From the NCBI RefSeq assembly GCF_964275005.1, contig NC_092702.1, forward strand, positions 33,394,726 through 33,458,725: a stretch of 64,000 bases of DNA, in the 5' to 3' direction. Shown piece by piece: positions 11,926 through 22,139 of this stretch. Each line of letters opens with the position of its first letter. Positions within the stretch are counted from its first letter, which is position 1. The notes beneath the pieces were generated by a model. It ran no database searches. It worked only from the letters and a program-made list of their open reading frames with translations, and was not told the origin of the DNA. The position numbers and the translations under genes are program-made. The DNA comes from Diadema setosum (taxonomy: Eukaryota > Echinodermata > Echinoidea > Diadematoida > Diadematidae).

Positions 11926-14377
11926 AAATACCATTGATGCAGAAACACCCAGTCCCTTACAAATCAACATTTTGTATGAGGAGAACGTTGGTTTCTGGCA
12001 CCACAATATAATTCTTAAACTGAGACAAGTTTACTCCTTTACAAACAGCCGCATACAAAAACAGTAAGTTTTCACAGAAATTACCATTGTTTATTACAAA
12101 ATAACTATGACATATAAAAGCATGTGTAAGCATATACAAATATATACAATATACAATAGAACCTATCACAGGTTGAAATTTGTTAATTACGTAATTCTTG
12201 TCGGAAAAGGTGAACCACACAGCATGAATGGCATAAAACCAGAAACCACTGACCGAGAAGTGAATAAATCCAGCCTATTGAGATGATATACAACTTTGTA
12301 CCTGTGGTAAATTTAAGGTTGGACTGCATTCAAGCACCATAGCGACAGAATTGCAAGACAAGAACGGGGCGTGCTCTGTAACAGGAATGTGGTTCCAAAA
12401 AAAAAAATAAAAATTCAACAAGGAAGTATACATTCAAACAGATAAACTCATATATGTCTCAGAAACAAATACGCCAACAGAAGACTACCCTGTTACTGTT
12501 CTTTGATTCAAAATTGCTGTGTTGCACTGTCATGTGCCTAAGAGTAGTGCCATCTGCCTGAGGAAACTTGGTGTAAATTAATATAATGTATCTACAATAA
12601 AATGGACATGGCTACCGTACAGGCACAAATATTCCATGATGTATCCACACCCTTTCCAACACAAATCTTCACTCCAGTTTCCCATTTGTATTAATGTGGA
12701 AGGAAAAATTCCAAATCCTTATTTTCAGTAGTTCATCCAAACCACATCTAATTCCATACTGGAAGAGTCTGGTACCTCTCCCTCTCCTCAACTCTCAGGA
12801 CGATGGAGCATAATGTTACCTCCCTGTGCAATACAGGCCATGCCTGCCATATCATCACTGATACAACTGCTGCTACTGTTGTGTTACATCTTTTGTGTGA
12901 GCTGAACGAAATGCTCTTTATTGATTCTCCTGTCCTCAACATATGAAAAATAGTCCTTCAGATGATACTTGAGCTTGATATGGCAAAACTGTTTACTAGG
13001 CATATAGACAGTGTTTTACTTCTGGTGCAAAGAACGAAAAAAAAAAAAAAAGACAAGAACTACGATACATGTGATACCTTTCTGTCAAATCATTCTGAAA
13101 CTCTAATAACCTAGAGACAAGATTACCATCCAAAAGTGGGAGTTTACTGTTTCTTCATCAATGATGAAACAAAGACTTTATTTTCAAACTGATGAGATAG
13201 GAGGCGATGTCATTGCCTCATCTGATTTGGATTTGTGATGGTAACTGATACGCACATACGTATCACTGTTTAATGCAAATAAATGTATTAATTGGGATCA
13301 ATCACACTTCACAGATACCAGTACTCAAGATATATCTACTGCCATATGCATGATGCTTACACAGTTGCAGATTAGTATGATCATAAGTAGGCTTTGCAAG
13401 CTTTGAGTAACGGCATGCCTACTAATGACCCACAATATTGGCAAGACAATTTTAAGACCATTTCGCAAAATGATTTTAGCATTATTCTAGAAGTAATCTC
13501 CTAGCTTGAGGCTTTACAAAAGATCTGAAGATTACTTTTGGACTACATCTGTGTATTTCTAAGAATCTTGGCTGTATACTCTGCAAACTCTTTACAGGAA
13601 TTAAATGGTAATCTGTAAATGCACTCAATGCAATATGTTGTAGTCTTCCTCTTCTTAAACTCTAGTGACAAGATTGCAGAAAATAGCAGTAACTCCAACA
13701 TATACATGCATCTTAAGATTGTCATATAAGTCTTACAAACATCTCCACCCACTGGTATACGTAACCACAACACCTTACTTCCTCATCTCAATACAATTGA
13801 AGCATTATGAAACTATTCACTTGCGATTTGAGCTGGGACGTAGACAGCCCCCCACCCCGGTTTCGGGGAAAATAATTTTGATAAGTGGTATTCTTTTCAT
13901 CATGTGTTATGAATATTTACTCTTTTCTTCTTCCTTTCTTTTCCTCCTTCTTCCCCTTCTTCTTCTTCCTCTCAAGATTATTATCATAATTACTACAATC
14001 ATCATCATTACAGTATCCCTATTTTTATCTACCTCACTTCGTGTTCATTTCTATACTTCTGATCTCTAAAACCAATTTCCTTCTGGCTCTATGGGTTGGT
14101 AAATAACTTTCAATGTTTTTTACAAGACACATAACACGTACAACAGGGATGGGGTTAATGAATTTTATCAAAATCTTGATTGTTGTTAATATTCTTACTA
14201 CCTGCATTATAACTATAATGATTACAAATAGCTTGTAAATGACATTCACTAAGTGAGCGGCTAAGTTGTTAACGAACGCGTCAGTTTGCAGGTGCTTTAA
14301 AAAAAGCATCCCACAACTGATCTTTATCCCAGTTTTTTCGTTGGTCTTGTGACTCATGGCGCAAGCTTAAAAAAAAA

Positions 14378-14557
14378 ATGAAAACATCACAAATGATGTC
14401 TTTCCTAAGACCATGGGAGACAAAAGAAGCAGATGATCAACCAAGCTACACTGAGCCAGTCCCACCTGTTAAAGAGGATGGTGAACCACATGGTGATAGG
14501 GTCTGTGAGGTGAAAGAAGATAGTGTAGCCACAGGTGACAACAGCCTTTATCAATAA
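14378..14557 (+). CDS. Small acidic ORF at the front of the hAT relic
   Basis: 59 codons, starting MKTSQMMSFLRPWE and rich in E/D/P/V. It may be the N-terminal part of the hAT transposase: proteins of this lineage often have an acidic, poorly conserved segment before the zinc finger. It ends at TAA 180 bp before the zinc-finger region. The second copy lacks this stretch through a deletion. Function unknown. Confidence 0.4.
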   Translation: MKTSQMMSFLRPWETKEADDQPSYTEPVPPVKEDGEPHGDRVCEVKEDSVATGDNSLYQ

Positions 14558-14725
14558 CTGGGTAAAGCCCAATCATCCTCCTGCCCATTCCATACCTCCA
14601 AAAGAAACAAAAACAAACAAACAAACAGAAAATTTTCTTTTAGGCGAAATGGGAGGATACCTATCTACAGGTTCATAATGATCCCTCACTAAAAAAGAAA
14701 AACAAACAAACAAACAAACCAAAAA

Positions 14726-15630
14726 AAAAAAAATCTTGTGTTTCGAATGCTCCAAAGCAGAGAAAAATATGGTCATCTGAAAAAGGCAAAGAATAAGGAA
14801 TCAGCCTTTGTAGTGTCAGGTTTTGAAAACTGGAAGACAGCCCAGTCTAGGTTTGACAGTCACCAGGCTTCATACTGCCAGAGAGTAGTCATGGCGTCTA
14901 GGGTCAAATCTCATCCAAGGGTAGATGCCACGATGGACTCAAGTCGACGAAAGCAAGAGGAAATCGCGCGAAATGCCCTGCTTACAGTATTCAAGTCCCT
15001 GTGTTACCTCTTGCGCCAGGACCTTCCTTTCAGAGATCACATAGCTGAGGAAAGTATTTTCTTCTCTCAGCTGATGAAGCTTTTCAGCATAAAAGATGCT
15101 GACTTACATGCCTACTTGAAATGTCCAATCAGCTTCACTTCACTACAGGCCCAGGATGAGATCAATACAAATGATCAGTAGAGACATCGTAAGAAGTATT
15201 GCGGTGCAGTGGTGCAGAGCAGAAAGCAATTAATTTCCACCATGTTGACTACAACCTCACCGTACAGGAAGACTTTGTAGGATTGTATGAGCTCCCCATG
15301 CAGTCATGTGTGGAGAAGTGATAACGGAAATGATTTTCGATGTGATCCCCGTCTGTCATTGTCTACGGACAATTTGAGATCACAGACATATGATGGGGGC
15401 AGCAAACATGCTTGGCCAATATATACAAGGGATGCCAGGCCCAAATCAAGGAAAACCAACCACTAGCACTAAACTTCCACTGTTGAGATCATGTGGCAAA
15501 TCTTGTGACGCAGCATGCCGTCTCTGATTGTCCAAGATATGTTTGAGATGCTATTTAGTGGGTACATGAGCTGTGTGTTCTCTTTAAGAGATCAGGAACG
15601 TTCAAGGTAACAACAAACTCCATTAAGTAG
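14726..15630 (+). pseudogene. hAT (ZMYM1/DUF4371-like) transposase fragment
   Basis: An open frame from 14738 to 15181 contains the hAT TTF-type zinc-finger tail (FENWKTAQSRFDSHQASYC) and the segment RNALLTVFKSLCYLLRQDLP, as in ZMYM1-like hAT proteins. Beyond the stop, recognisable pieces continue in shifting frames: DNLRSQTYDGGS near 15370, then a stretch like ALNFHC.DHVANLV and a WVHELCVLFKRSG-like segment up to about 15600. At least three breaks separate them. The C-terminal dimerisation domain is absent. It is a relic and not expressed as an enzyme. Confidence 0.75.
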
Positions 15631-15672
15631 TGGAGTTTTATCATAATAGATACGTTCAGACGACAAGCCTTA

Positions 15673-16593
15673 ACCACACGGTTAAGCTTGTAGTTAGAGA
15701 CCGTGTAGATGGCTAACCTCGAGGTTAGCTCGATGTTAAGAGCCACGAGATATCTTAGGGTTAGTGCTCTAACCAAGAGCCGCGGGGGGTCCCCAATCGT
15801 AGTTAAAGATAATATAGAGTTTTGGTACCTTTACATCGTCGCACTGAGTTTGCCTTGTCTTAGTTTGTGTTTCAGGTTAAAGTACATTTCATTTAACTAA
15901 CACAATGAGATTCACTCGCCCCGAAATGCTCTCATGTCTCAGTTATCATGCAATAATGGTATTGGATGTGATCACCGCGGTACCGCGGGGTACTGTGCCA
16001 AAATATAACTGACAGATTTGAAAAAGAGCTGTCCTCGGTTATATTTAGCTCCCTCTGCGACCATTTTGTGTGCAGCTTGTGATCGTGAGGATGTTCACTG
16101 CATTGCACTTTACACTACGTTGTCCAGAGCAGCGGTTCACCGATAGCAATGTCCTGTGTGCAGGAATCCGGCCGGATAGTAATGTACAAATCCCTGTATG
16201 AAAACTGACACGAAGGTCTGTGTGTGTGTGCTCATCATTACGGCATTACGTATGCACGTATGCATTTGGCGCACAGCAGCTGCACTGCTGCAGCAGCATG
16301 CTTTTACAGCTATAATCAGCCCAACCACCAGCAGACACCATGTGGAGCTGCTGTGTGTAGAAAGCTATCCACGTTTACTACTGATGAGAACCGCCCACGA
16401 AAACAAATCGCGAAGATGGAAAGAAAGAAAATCGGAAGACCTCAAAGTGTTTTGGATTATAACGCAAGAAAAAGAGAGAGGGACAGAGAATACCAGGAGC
16501 GTCATCGGGAGCTTCTATGCCTTCGAGTCGAAGTCGGTTATCTTTAGCCACGGGGGGGGGTCCCCACTTGTAGTTAAACACCGTGTGGACACA
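15673..16593. mobile_element. Possible inverted-repeat element with GRP-motif exon
   Basis: The left side carries CCACACGGTTAA and CTTGTAGTTAGAGACCGTGT; the right side carries CTTGTAGTTAAACACCGTGTGG. TAAAGATAA on the left is inverted as TTATCTTTA at 16533. GGGGGTCCCC occurs near both ends (15785, 16552). The arrangement suggests a Harbinger-type or similar element, but no duplication was identified and the limits are uncertain. Confidence 0.35.
16415..16547 (+). CDS. Basic GRP-motif ORF, relative of the 43031 exon
   Basis: From ATG 16415 the frame reads MERKKIGRPQS, then a very basic ARKRERDREYQERHRE stretch, and stops at 16547. The exon at 43031-43274 has the same order (MERKGPGRP, then ARKERKKIKDQERGKRNKK), so the two are probably first exons of related transposons. 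This copy ends early. No function is assigned; the GRP plus basic run resembles an AT-hook or nuclear localisation segment. Confidence 0.4.
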
Positions 16594-17496
16594 AAAATCA
16601 ACAAACCCGAAGTTAAGTGTGACCTCTCTGTGAACTCCAGCCCCACAATTCGTCGCCGGTCACACGAACCACTTGATTTTGGGTCAAATTTTCGATTTTG
16701 GGATTTTCAATCATTTCGATAGTAGATATTCCATACTACATATTCTGAAATTCTCAGTGTGTAATTCGGTGTAATTTTTACGTAGTTATCACTTTTGTAG
16801 AAGTATGTAATTCCATTTGTGAAAATTATTTGTTTTCCCCATAGACGCGTGTGTTAAAACAATCAGGCGATTCGACGGTTCGGTGACCGCACATACGCGC
16901 GGTGACCGAACCGACGAATCCGTGCGCATTGACTTGCGTGTAATTTTTGAGATTCAACAGTTCATTGACCGCACGCACAGTGCGTGTACTATGTAATACA
17001 TGCGTTGACAATGACAACGCTCAATGTACATGTACATATGGACACACATGGAAAATGACAAAGTTCTTTGCAGACTGAAAATACATGCATGCAGCTCTTT
17101 GACGATTTTCCGCTTATTTGTTAACAATACAATTCGATAAAAACTTCACAAGTTAGAGCAAGAATTGAAGTCTGATGTACTACAAAAATAATTGGAAATT
17201 ATAGACATAAAAACGTAGCAACCATAAGTCAAAAATGGGTTAACTTCAAACGCGATTTTCTCGAATTGTCATTCTTACGCAAACCTGAGGGATTCATCGG
17301 TTCGTGTGACCGGCGACGAATTTCTCTCTGCTTCCGGATCAACCTCCCAAACGTAAATACACTACACGTGCGCGCGAGGAGAAAAACCATTGACGCACAA
17401 CACCATCGTCTTTTATACTCTGTGCTTGATCTCTAACTGTAAGCACATCAAACTAACGTTAGACTTTCTTCGCCGACGCTAAAAAAAAAAAAAAAA
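16594..17496. other. No recognised gene
   Basis: AT-rich with several CG-containing words such as GACCGCACATACGCGCGGTGACCG at 16882 (an imperfect inverted repeat). No coding signature seen. Confidence 0.5.
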
Positions 17497-17542
17497 TGGA
17501 CGAATATCTTTTTAAAAGCCGCCAGTGCTCTGCATACACAAC

Positions 17543-17869
17543 ACGACAGAGGAAGGTAGTGCCGCCAGTGGCAAAAAGAGTAAGCCAGTCCGACAGGGTT
17601 GGACCGAAGATGAAATAGATGCGTTAATCGCAGTGTGGGCGGAACCAGATATCGCCGAGGGAATAGAGAAGAAAACAACAATAAGGGAAGACATCTGGGA
17701 GGTCATCGCAGTGAGGCTGCATGATATCGGATACGAATCAAGAAGTTCTTCTGCAATCAAAAGTAAAGTAAATGCTTTGAAAAAGGAATACAAATACTAT
17801 ACCTTTCTGCAGAAGTTGGCCCTTCGGGGTCTGGGTCGCAACTTGATAATATGGATGTATTTTCTTTGA
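17543..17869 (+). pseudogene. Myb/SANT-like (trihelix) DNA-binding exon, M1 first copy
   Basis: Encodes KSKPVRQGWTEDEIDALIAVWAEP, then DIWEVIAVRLHDIGYESRSS and the KNKVNALKKEYK-type helix. This is the three-helix Myb/SANT-like fold found in proteins encoded beside PIF/Harbinger and related transposases. The start used in copy C (ATG at 37150) is ACG here (17543-17545). The 3' half of the exon (the FPWYYKIHN segment seen in the second copy) is replaced by unrelated sequence. Role by family: nuclear DNA binding to transposon ends. Confidence 0.6.
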
Positions 17870-18147
17870 GCTAATTTCTAAAAGCAAGTTTTCCTTGACA
17901 TTTTATTTTTGACAAGATCTCTCAAACAACTCTACCGTTTTTTAGATAACATGAACATATATAGTTCAATCATTGCACCGATGTGCATAAGAATGCATTT
18001 TTAATTAATCTCAGAATTCTGTGCGGAAATTGTGTGTGCCTCATGTATAGGTTCACCAGTTTGGTTAGATTTAAAAAAGAAAGAAACAAACAAACAAACA
18101 TACAACAACTACATGGTGAGTTGTCATACTCCTCTCATTTGTCTTAG

Positions 18148-18924
18148 GCTACCAAGCATATCGAGCAAGAAATCTCCTTGCCATGATCGATTACATGACT
18201 CACAAGGACAGACCGGTCCAAAGAGATGCTGATGGAAATGTGAAGTAAGTAATTGTGAATATTTTCAGCATGTTTCACCTAAATTACTTTAGCCAAAGTA
18301 TAGCATACACTTATTTATTCATTTATTTTTTTTTTATGGACAAAATTCATTCCTGTTTCATGTGGACTAAAATTTCCTCTGTGATATTAACTCCATTGAC
18401 TCGCCACTATTGGATAAGCAGTTTTCAGCAGCCTTTTTTTGTTACATGTAATATTTTGTCTGGCGTACACAGGGGAAGCGAGCCTTGATATCACTATACT
18501 GTTGCCATGGCAATAGCAGCATTGTCAACCTTTTGCTGCACTCTCAGTAACTTTCCACACTCAAATAATTGTGGTATGCAGTCAAGACAATGCTGGGTGT
18601 TGATGTGTGTTTGATTTATCATACAATGTTTGTTTGTTGTTGTTCTCTTTTTTTTTCCCCCTCAGACATGTAGCAACTTGGTCTAAGCATGCGGGGAACT
18701 ATGTTGCCAAGGCCCTTAAAGTACCCAAAACGTACCCCTACATCAGGGACATCATGACCAGCATCCTAGCCCGCAGGGAAGCAGACCCATCGAGACTCTT
18801 CTTCAAAGCTATCCTCTTGCCCAATGATCCATGTCATAGCAGACCTTGTCTTGCACCCTTTCCATCACCCAGTGTAGAGGAAATCAGGCAGCGCCGCATG
18901 GGACGTCTCTCTGAGGCCACATAG
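18148..18924 (+). CDS. Second and third exons of the trihelix gene, M1
   Basis: Exon 18148-18244 (acceptor GTCTTAG, donor GTAAGT) encodes YQAYRARNLLAMIDYM...; exon 18666-18924 (acceptor CCCCTCAG) continues in phase with HVATWSKHAGNYVAKALKVP and ends at TAG. Their phases match the donor of the complete Myb exons (phase 1), so the gene order is Myb exon, exon 2, exon 3. The frame is intact in all three copies (also 33386/33835 and 37759/38216), which suggests either recent duplication or former constraint. I do not recognise the C-terminal domain (about 118 aa). Confidence 0.55.
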
Positions 18925-18994
18925 TTTCTATGCCTTGTTGCCCTGTGTTATGATATGAAGCTGAAGAGATCTTTCTGACAAGACACATAATTCC

Positions 18995-19350
18995 TGTTAT
19001 AATTGGACCATAGAAGAAATTGATGCCTTACTAGCAGTGTGGGCTGAACCAGACATCGCCAAGGCAATCGAAAAAAAGACAACTACTAGTACTCAGAAGG
19101 ACATTTGGGAAGTCATCGCAGTGAGGCTACATGATATAGGCTTCGAATCTAGAAGTTCTTCTGCCGTAAAAAATAAAATTAATGCGCTGAAAAGGAGTAC
19201 AAACGGCTTTCTGCAGAGGTTGGCCCTTCGGGGTCTGGATCAACACTGCTAAAAGACTTCCCATGGTAGTACAAGATCCACAATATTGTCCGGAACCGAC
19301 CGGCAATGCAAGCGCCACCGGGTTCCATTGGGGAGAGCTCACAGCCAGGT
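18995..19350 (+). pseudogene. Myb/trihelix exon, M1 second copy
   Basis: Begins at the ...WTIEEIDALLAVWAEP segment without the basic N terminus and runs to a CAGCCAG/GTGAGA donor at 19350. One A is missing in the run near 19192 compared with the copies at 25240 and 38730, which shifts the frame after NALK. Same family as the upstream exon. Confidence 0.55.
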
Positions 19351-19563
19351 GAGATCATTAACTTTTATATGTTTGAGGCATGTATTTGTGAAAGTCAAAT
19401 GTGAAATGTTGAATGGACATTGTATAGGCCCTACTGTGTTTGTAGGTAGACGCATTGTTATTATTATTATTTTTTTTTTTGGGGGGGGGGGGGACTGGAG
19501 GTGTAATGGAGCAGTGCCTTGACCTGGGTTAGGCCTATTTGTATCTTTTTGTGTTGTTGTTGT

Positions 19564-19570
19564 TGTTATA

Positions 19571-19623
<53 letters not shown>

Positions 19624-20036
19624 CATTATTATTATTATCATTATTATTATTATTATCATTATTATTATCATCATCATCATTATGATTATTATTATCATTA
19701 TTATCATCATCATCATTATCATTATTATCATCATCATCATTATCATTATTATCATCATCATTATCATCATCATCATCATTATTATTATTATCATCATCAT
19801 TATCATCATCATCATCATCATCATTATTATTATTATTATCATCATCATCATTATTATTATTATCATCATTATCATCATCATCATCATCATCATTATCATT
19901 ATTATTATCATCATCATCATCATTATTATCATTATCATTATCATCATCATCATTATCATTATTATCATTATCATTATCATCATCATCATCATTATCATTA
20001 TTATTATCATTATTATCATTATTATTATTATTATTT
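19564..20036. repeat. 470-bp (TTA/TCA)n trinucleotide microsatellite
   Basis: Nearly pure ATT repeat at the left, becoming a mosaic of ATT and ATC triplets. It produces very long artificial poly-Ile, Tyr/His and Met/Ile frames on both strands. Shorter versions sit at the equivalent place in the other blocks (25607-25690, 26563-26628, 34720-34800, 39100-39185). Confidence 0.95.
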
Positions 20037-20078
20037 GTTATAAGTAGAACTCTATTATCAAAACATAATTGATCAGGC

Positions 20079-20102
20079 GGGGGGGGGGGGGGGGGGGGGG
20101 GG
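20079..20102. repeat. 24-base G tract
   Basis: Follows AACATAATTGATCAGGC, which also precedes shorter G runs at about 25721 and 26668 in the related blocks. Confidence 0.8.
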
Positions 20103-20507
20103 AAGAAGTGTGGAGGTCTACTTGTAATAACTCAGCTCCCAAATACAGCATCATATTGAAAGCAATATACCAAGCACAAGAATGCATAAGGTATGTTACT
20201 TCTTAATGATGCTTAATCTTGAAAGGTGCAAACAATAGCAATGATAGACTGTCTTGTGCTATACTGCATTATATGCAAATAGTACCGGTAATATTACAAA
20301 TGTACATGTGTGGTAAGACTAAAAGTGAAATATGCATAAACCTAGAAATCTTATGTATCAGTGATCCAGTATGAGACTTCATCATGCTTGTGTAGAGAGT
20401 GAAATGCAATACTGGTACACATTTTCATTGCTTGTCTGATTTGTTGTGTTTGGCAGTGTCACAGCATGCTCAATTTTAAAGCCATTTCATTTCTCGTTCA
20501 TGTGCAG

Positions 20508-20714
20508 GATACAGCTATGGAGGATCTTCATGCCTGTCAGCTGAAGAAGCTGTGCAGGCTCTGTAAGGGTACTGTAGTAGGAGCACCCCTGTGGGGAATA
20601 ATGGACCATTCCATACACCCCTCACGGGAGTCCCGTGCGGGCATTTCCGTTTTACACCTTTGCCTAGGCTTTTCTTCGATACATTGCAGTGAACCTGCTG
20701 GATTCAAAGTCTAG
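20508..20714 (+). CDS. Candidate first exon of the RAG1-N-like gene, block M1
   Basis: Acceptor-like TTCATGTGCAG ends at 20507. ATG at 20517 opens MEDLHACQLKKLCRLCKGTV and the frame stays open to 20714. LCRLC resembles the first zinc knuckle (LCRICG) of the RAG1 N-terminal region. The same exon occurs at 27089. A GTACTG donor after CRLCK is possible. The link to the downstream zinc domain is inferred from position and motif only. Confidence 0.35.
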   Translation, partial: DTAMEDLHACQLKKLCRLCKGTVVGAPLWGIMDHSIHPSRESRAGISVLHLCLGFSSIHCSEPAGFKV

Positions 20715-20915
20715 GAGCTAGCGGCGTGCCTTATGAAAATCGTGCTGTCACTTGAAATCTGTGTCGTACCCACCAACTAATACTATCTAACGTGAGTGGG
20801 ATACTATAGTAAGTTACCTCATGCATGCGCATTTATGCTTAGACTATTTTTGTATGTATGTCCATGTGGTGAGCAGCGGTGAGCTGAGCAAGAAGCTTAA
20901 TATATACTTATACTA

Positions 20916-22131
20916 GGTGTTTCAAAAAACATTTCTCACATTTGATTCCTTATAATTCATAAACTATATATCAGATAACACTGTCATTGATATGAGTAAT
21001 AGCTGAATAGTGTACAATTTGGTTGAAGGTAGTTTGAATATGAAAACATAAATCAGTTTCATGAAATCCATGATTAATTTCACAGTTAGGTTCCAGATTT
21101 TGCTCTATTTTCAACCCTCTGTACAAAATTTCACTTTGCACAGGGGTCAGTGGGTGTGTATGGGAGTGTGTGGTTAACACCCTGACAATGGTCCTAAACA
21201 ATGGTTAGGGTTTGAATGCTTCATTATTTATTCATGAGAAATTCCACTATCCCAACTAGTCTTTATTCAGCCTCTGGCAGTATCTGTGTAAAGTCAAGCG
21301 CCTGCCGATACTGTCGTTGGGTCTCGACAGTGCTCTCCCTACTTCTGAAAAACGAAATTACAATGAATACCTTCTGTTCTATCGTAAACATGATGATAGG
21401 AAGCAAAGAAAATCAATTAGAGTATACACTTGTGTAAATGGAGCCTTAAATAAATCCACTGTGAAACATATCGCCCCAATGATAAATGCTGCTGAACTCT
21501 TAACCAAAAATGATTTCTTTTTATCAAAAAGCGAAAAATTTGTCAAGACTATTTAATTAGTAGACAGTTGTATTAAAATGAGGAACTTTAGATCATTTAT
21601 GCTTATTTATATCCCAAGTGTACTGATATGTGAAGCAAAAATTGAAAATGATTGCCAGCTGGAATGGAATGTGGTGTTTGCAAGCACATGGAAACGTTTG
21701 CTCCCTTTTTCCATGTGCATGCAGATTACCCTTTACCGTGCATGAATCCAGACTAGCAGTGCCCAGGGCAATCCACATGAATTCTTGATTAAGCACTCAT
21801 GTGCCTGGGAGCACGAGACTGACGCCTAGTCAACAGGTGGTTCAGGCATGTCCATTGTTAAGGGCCACTGTCAGCACACACTCACATACACATCATTGGT
21901 TCCTGTGCAAGGTTCAATTTTTGTACAGAGGGTTAAAAATTGACCAAAATCTGAAGCCTTACTTCAAAATCAATCTTAGATTTAATGAAACTGATTTATG
22001 CTTTCACAATCAAACTACCTTCAACCAAATTGTACACTATTCAGCTATTATTTATATCAATGACAGTTTTATTGGATGAACAGTTTTTGAGCTATCAATG
22101 ATCAAAAGTGGGAAATGTTTTTTGAAACACC
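20916..22131. mobile_element. 1.2-kb element with about 290-bp long inverted repeats
   Basis: Left end GGTGTTTCAAAAAACATTTC at 20916; the complement ends at 22131. Inverted similarity extends over roughly 290 bp (20916-21205 against 21835-22131) with many substitutions. TA precedes the left end, but AA follows the right end. The ends resemble those of mariner/Tc1-like elements. The middle has no transposase that I recognise. Confidence 0.65.
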
Positions 22132-22139
22132 AAGCAGTA

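Larger units (their letters stand above)
7903..13792. other. Intergenic stretch with no recognised gene
   Basis: Almost 6 kb of AT-rich sequence. I see only short frames without recognisable domains, simple repeats, and an AATAAA at 11240-11245 that might be a distal poly(A) signal of the upstream gene. Frames of 60-134 codons on both strands show no family features. Confidence 0.5.
13793..15640 (+). mobile_element. Decayed hAT transposon, copy 1
   Basis: Shares a left part (13793-14020) and a transposase coding part (14725-15280) with a second copy at 24110-24946, so it is a repeated element. The coding part matches the hAT lineage related to ZMYM1/DUF4371 proteins. Terminal inverted repeats and target duplication were not identified, so the limits are approximate. 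Confidence 0.65.
17497..20640 (+). mobile_element. Myb/trihelix block M1
   Basis: A repeated segment, also present at 32727-34836 and 37091-39222 and in part at 24948-27225. Order: truncated Myb exon, two further exons, a second Myb exon, a TTA/TCA microsatellite, a G tract, and then an exon with a CRLC motif (20508-20640). Similarity to the 26690-27225 copy stops abruptly after GGGAGTCCCGT at about 20639. Non-LTR, DNA-transposon-like content; terminal repeats not identified. Confidence 0.6.

Noticed and set aside
12748-12942. Possible - strand host gene around 12.1-12.9 kb (TTTATT near 12087 as a poly(A) signal)
   Set aside because: No exon with recognisable coding content or splice pairs was found.
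16198-16722. 174-codon + strand frame over the possible inverted-repeat element
   Set aside because: The overlapping frame with the GRP motif has the related exon at 43031; this one has none.
17497-17560. Start of the trihelix protein at ATGGACGAATATC (MDEYLFKSRQ)
   Set aside because: That frame closes or leaves the Myb frame within a few dozen codons in every copy; ATG 37150 and 32784 are in frame with the Myb fold.
19339-20047. Very long poly-Ile, Met/Ile and Tyr/His reading frames on both strands
   Set aside because: Products of the TTA/TCA microsatellite; no codon bias or domain.
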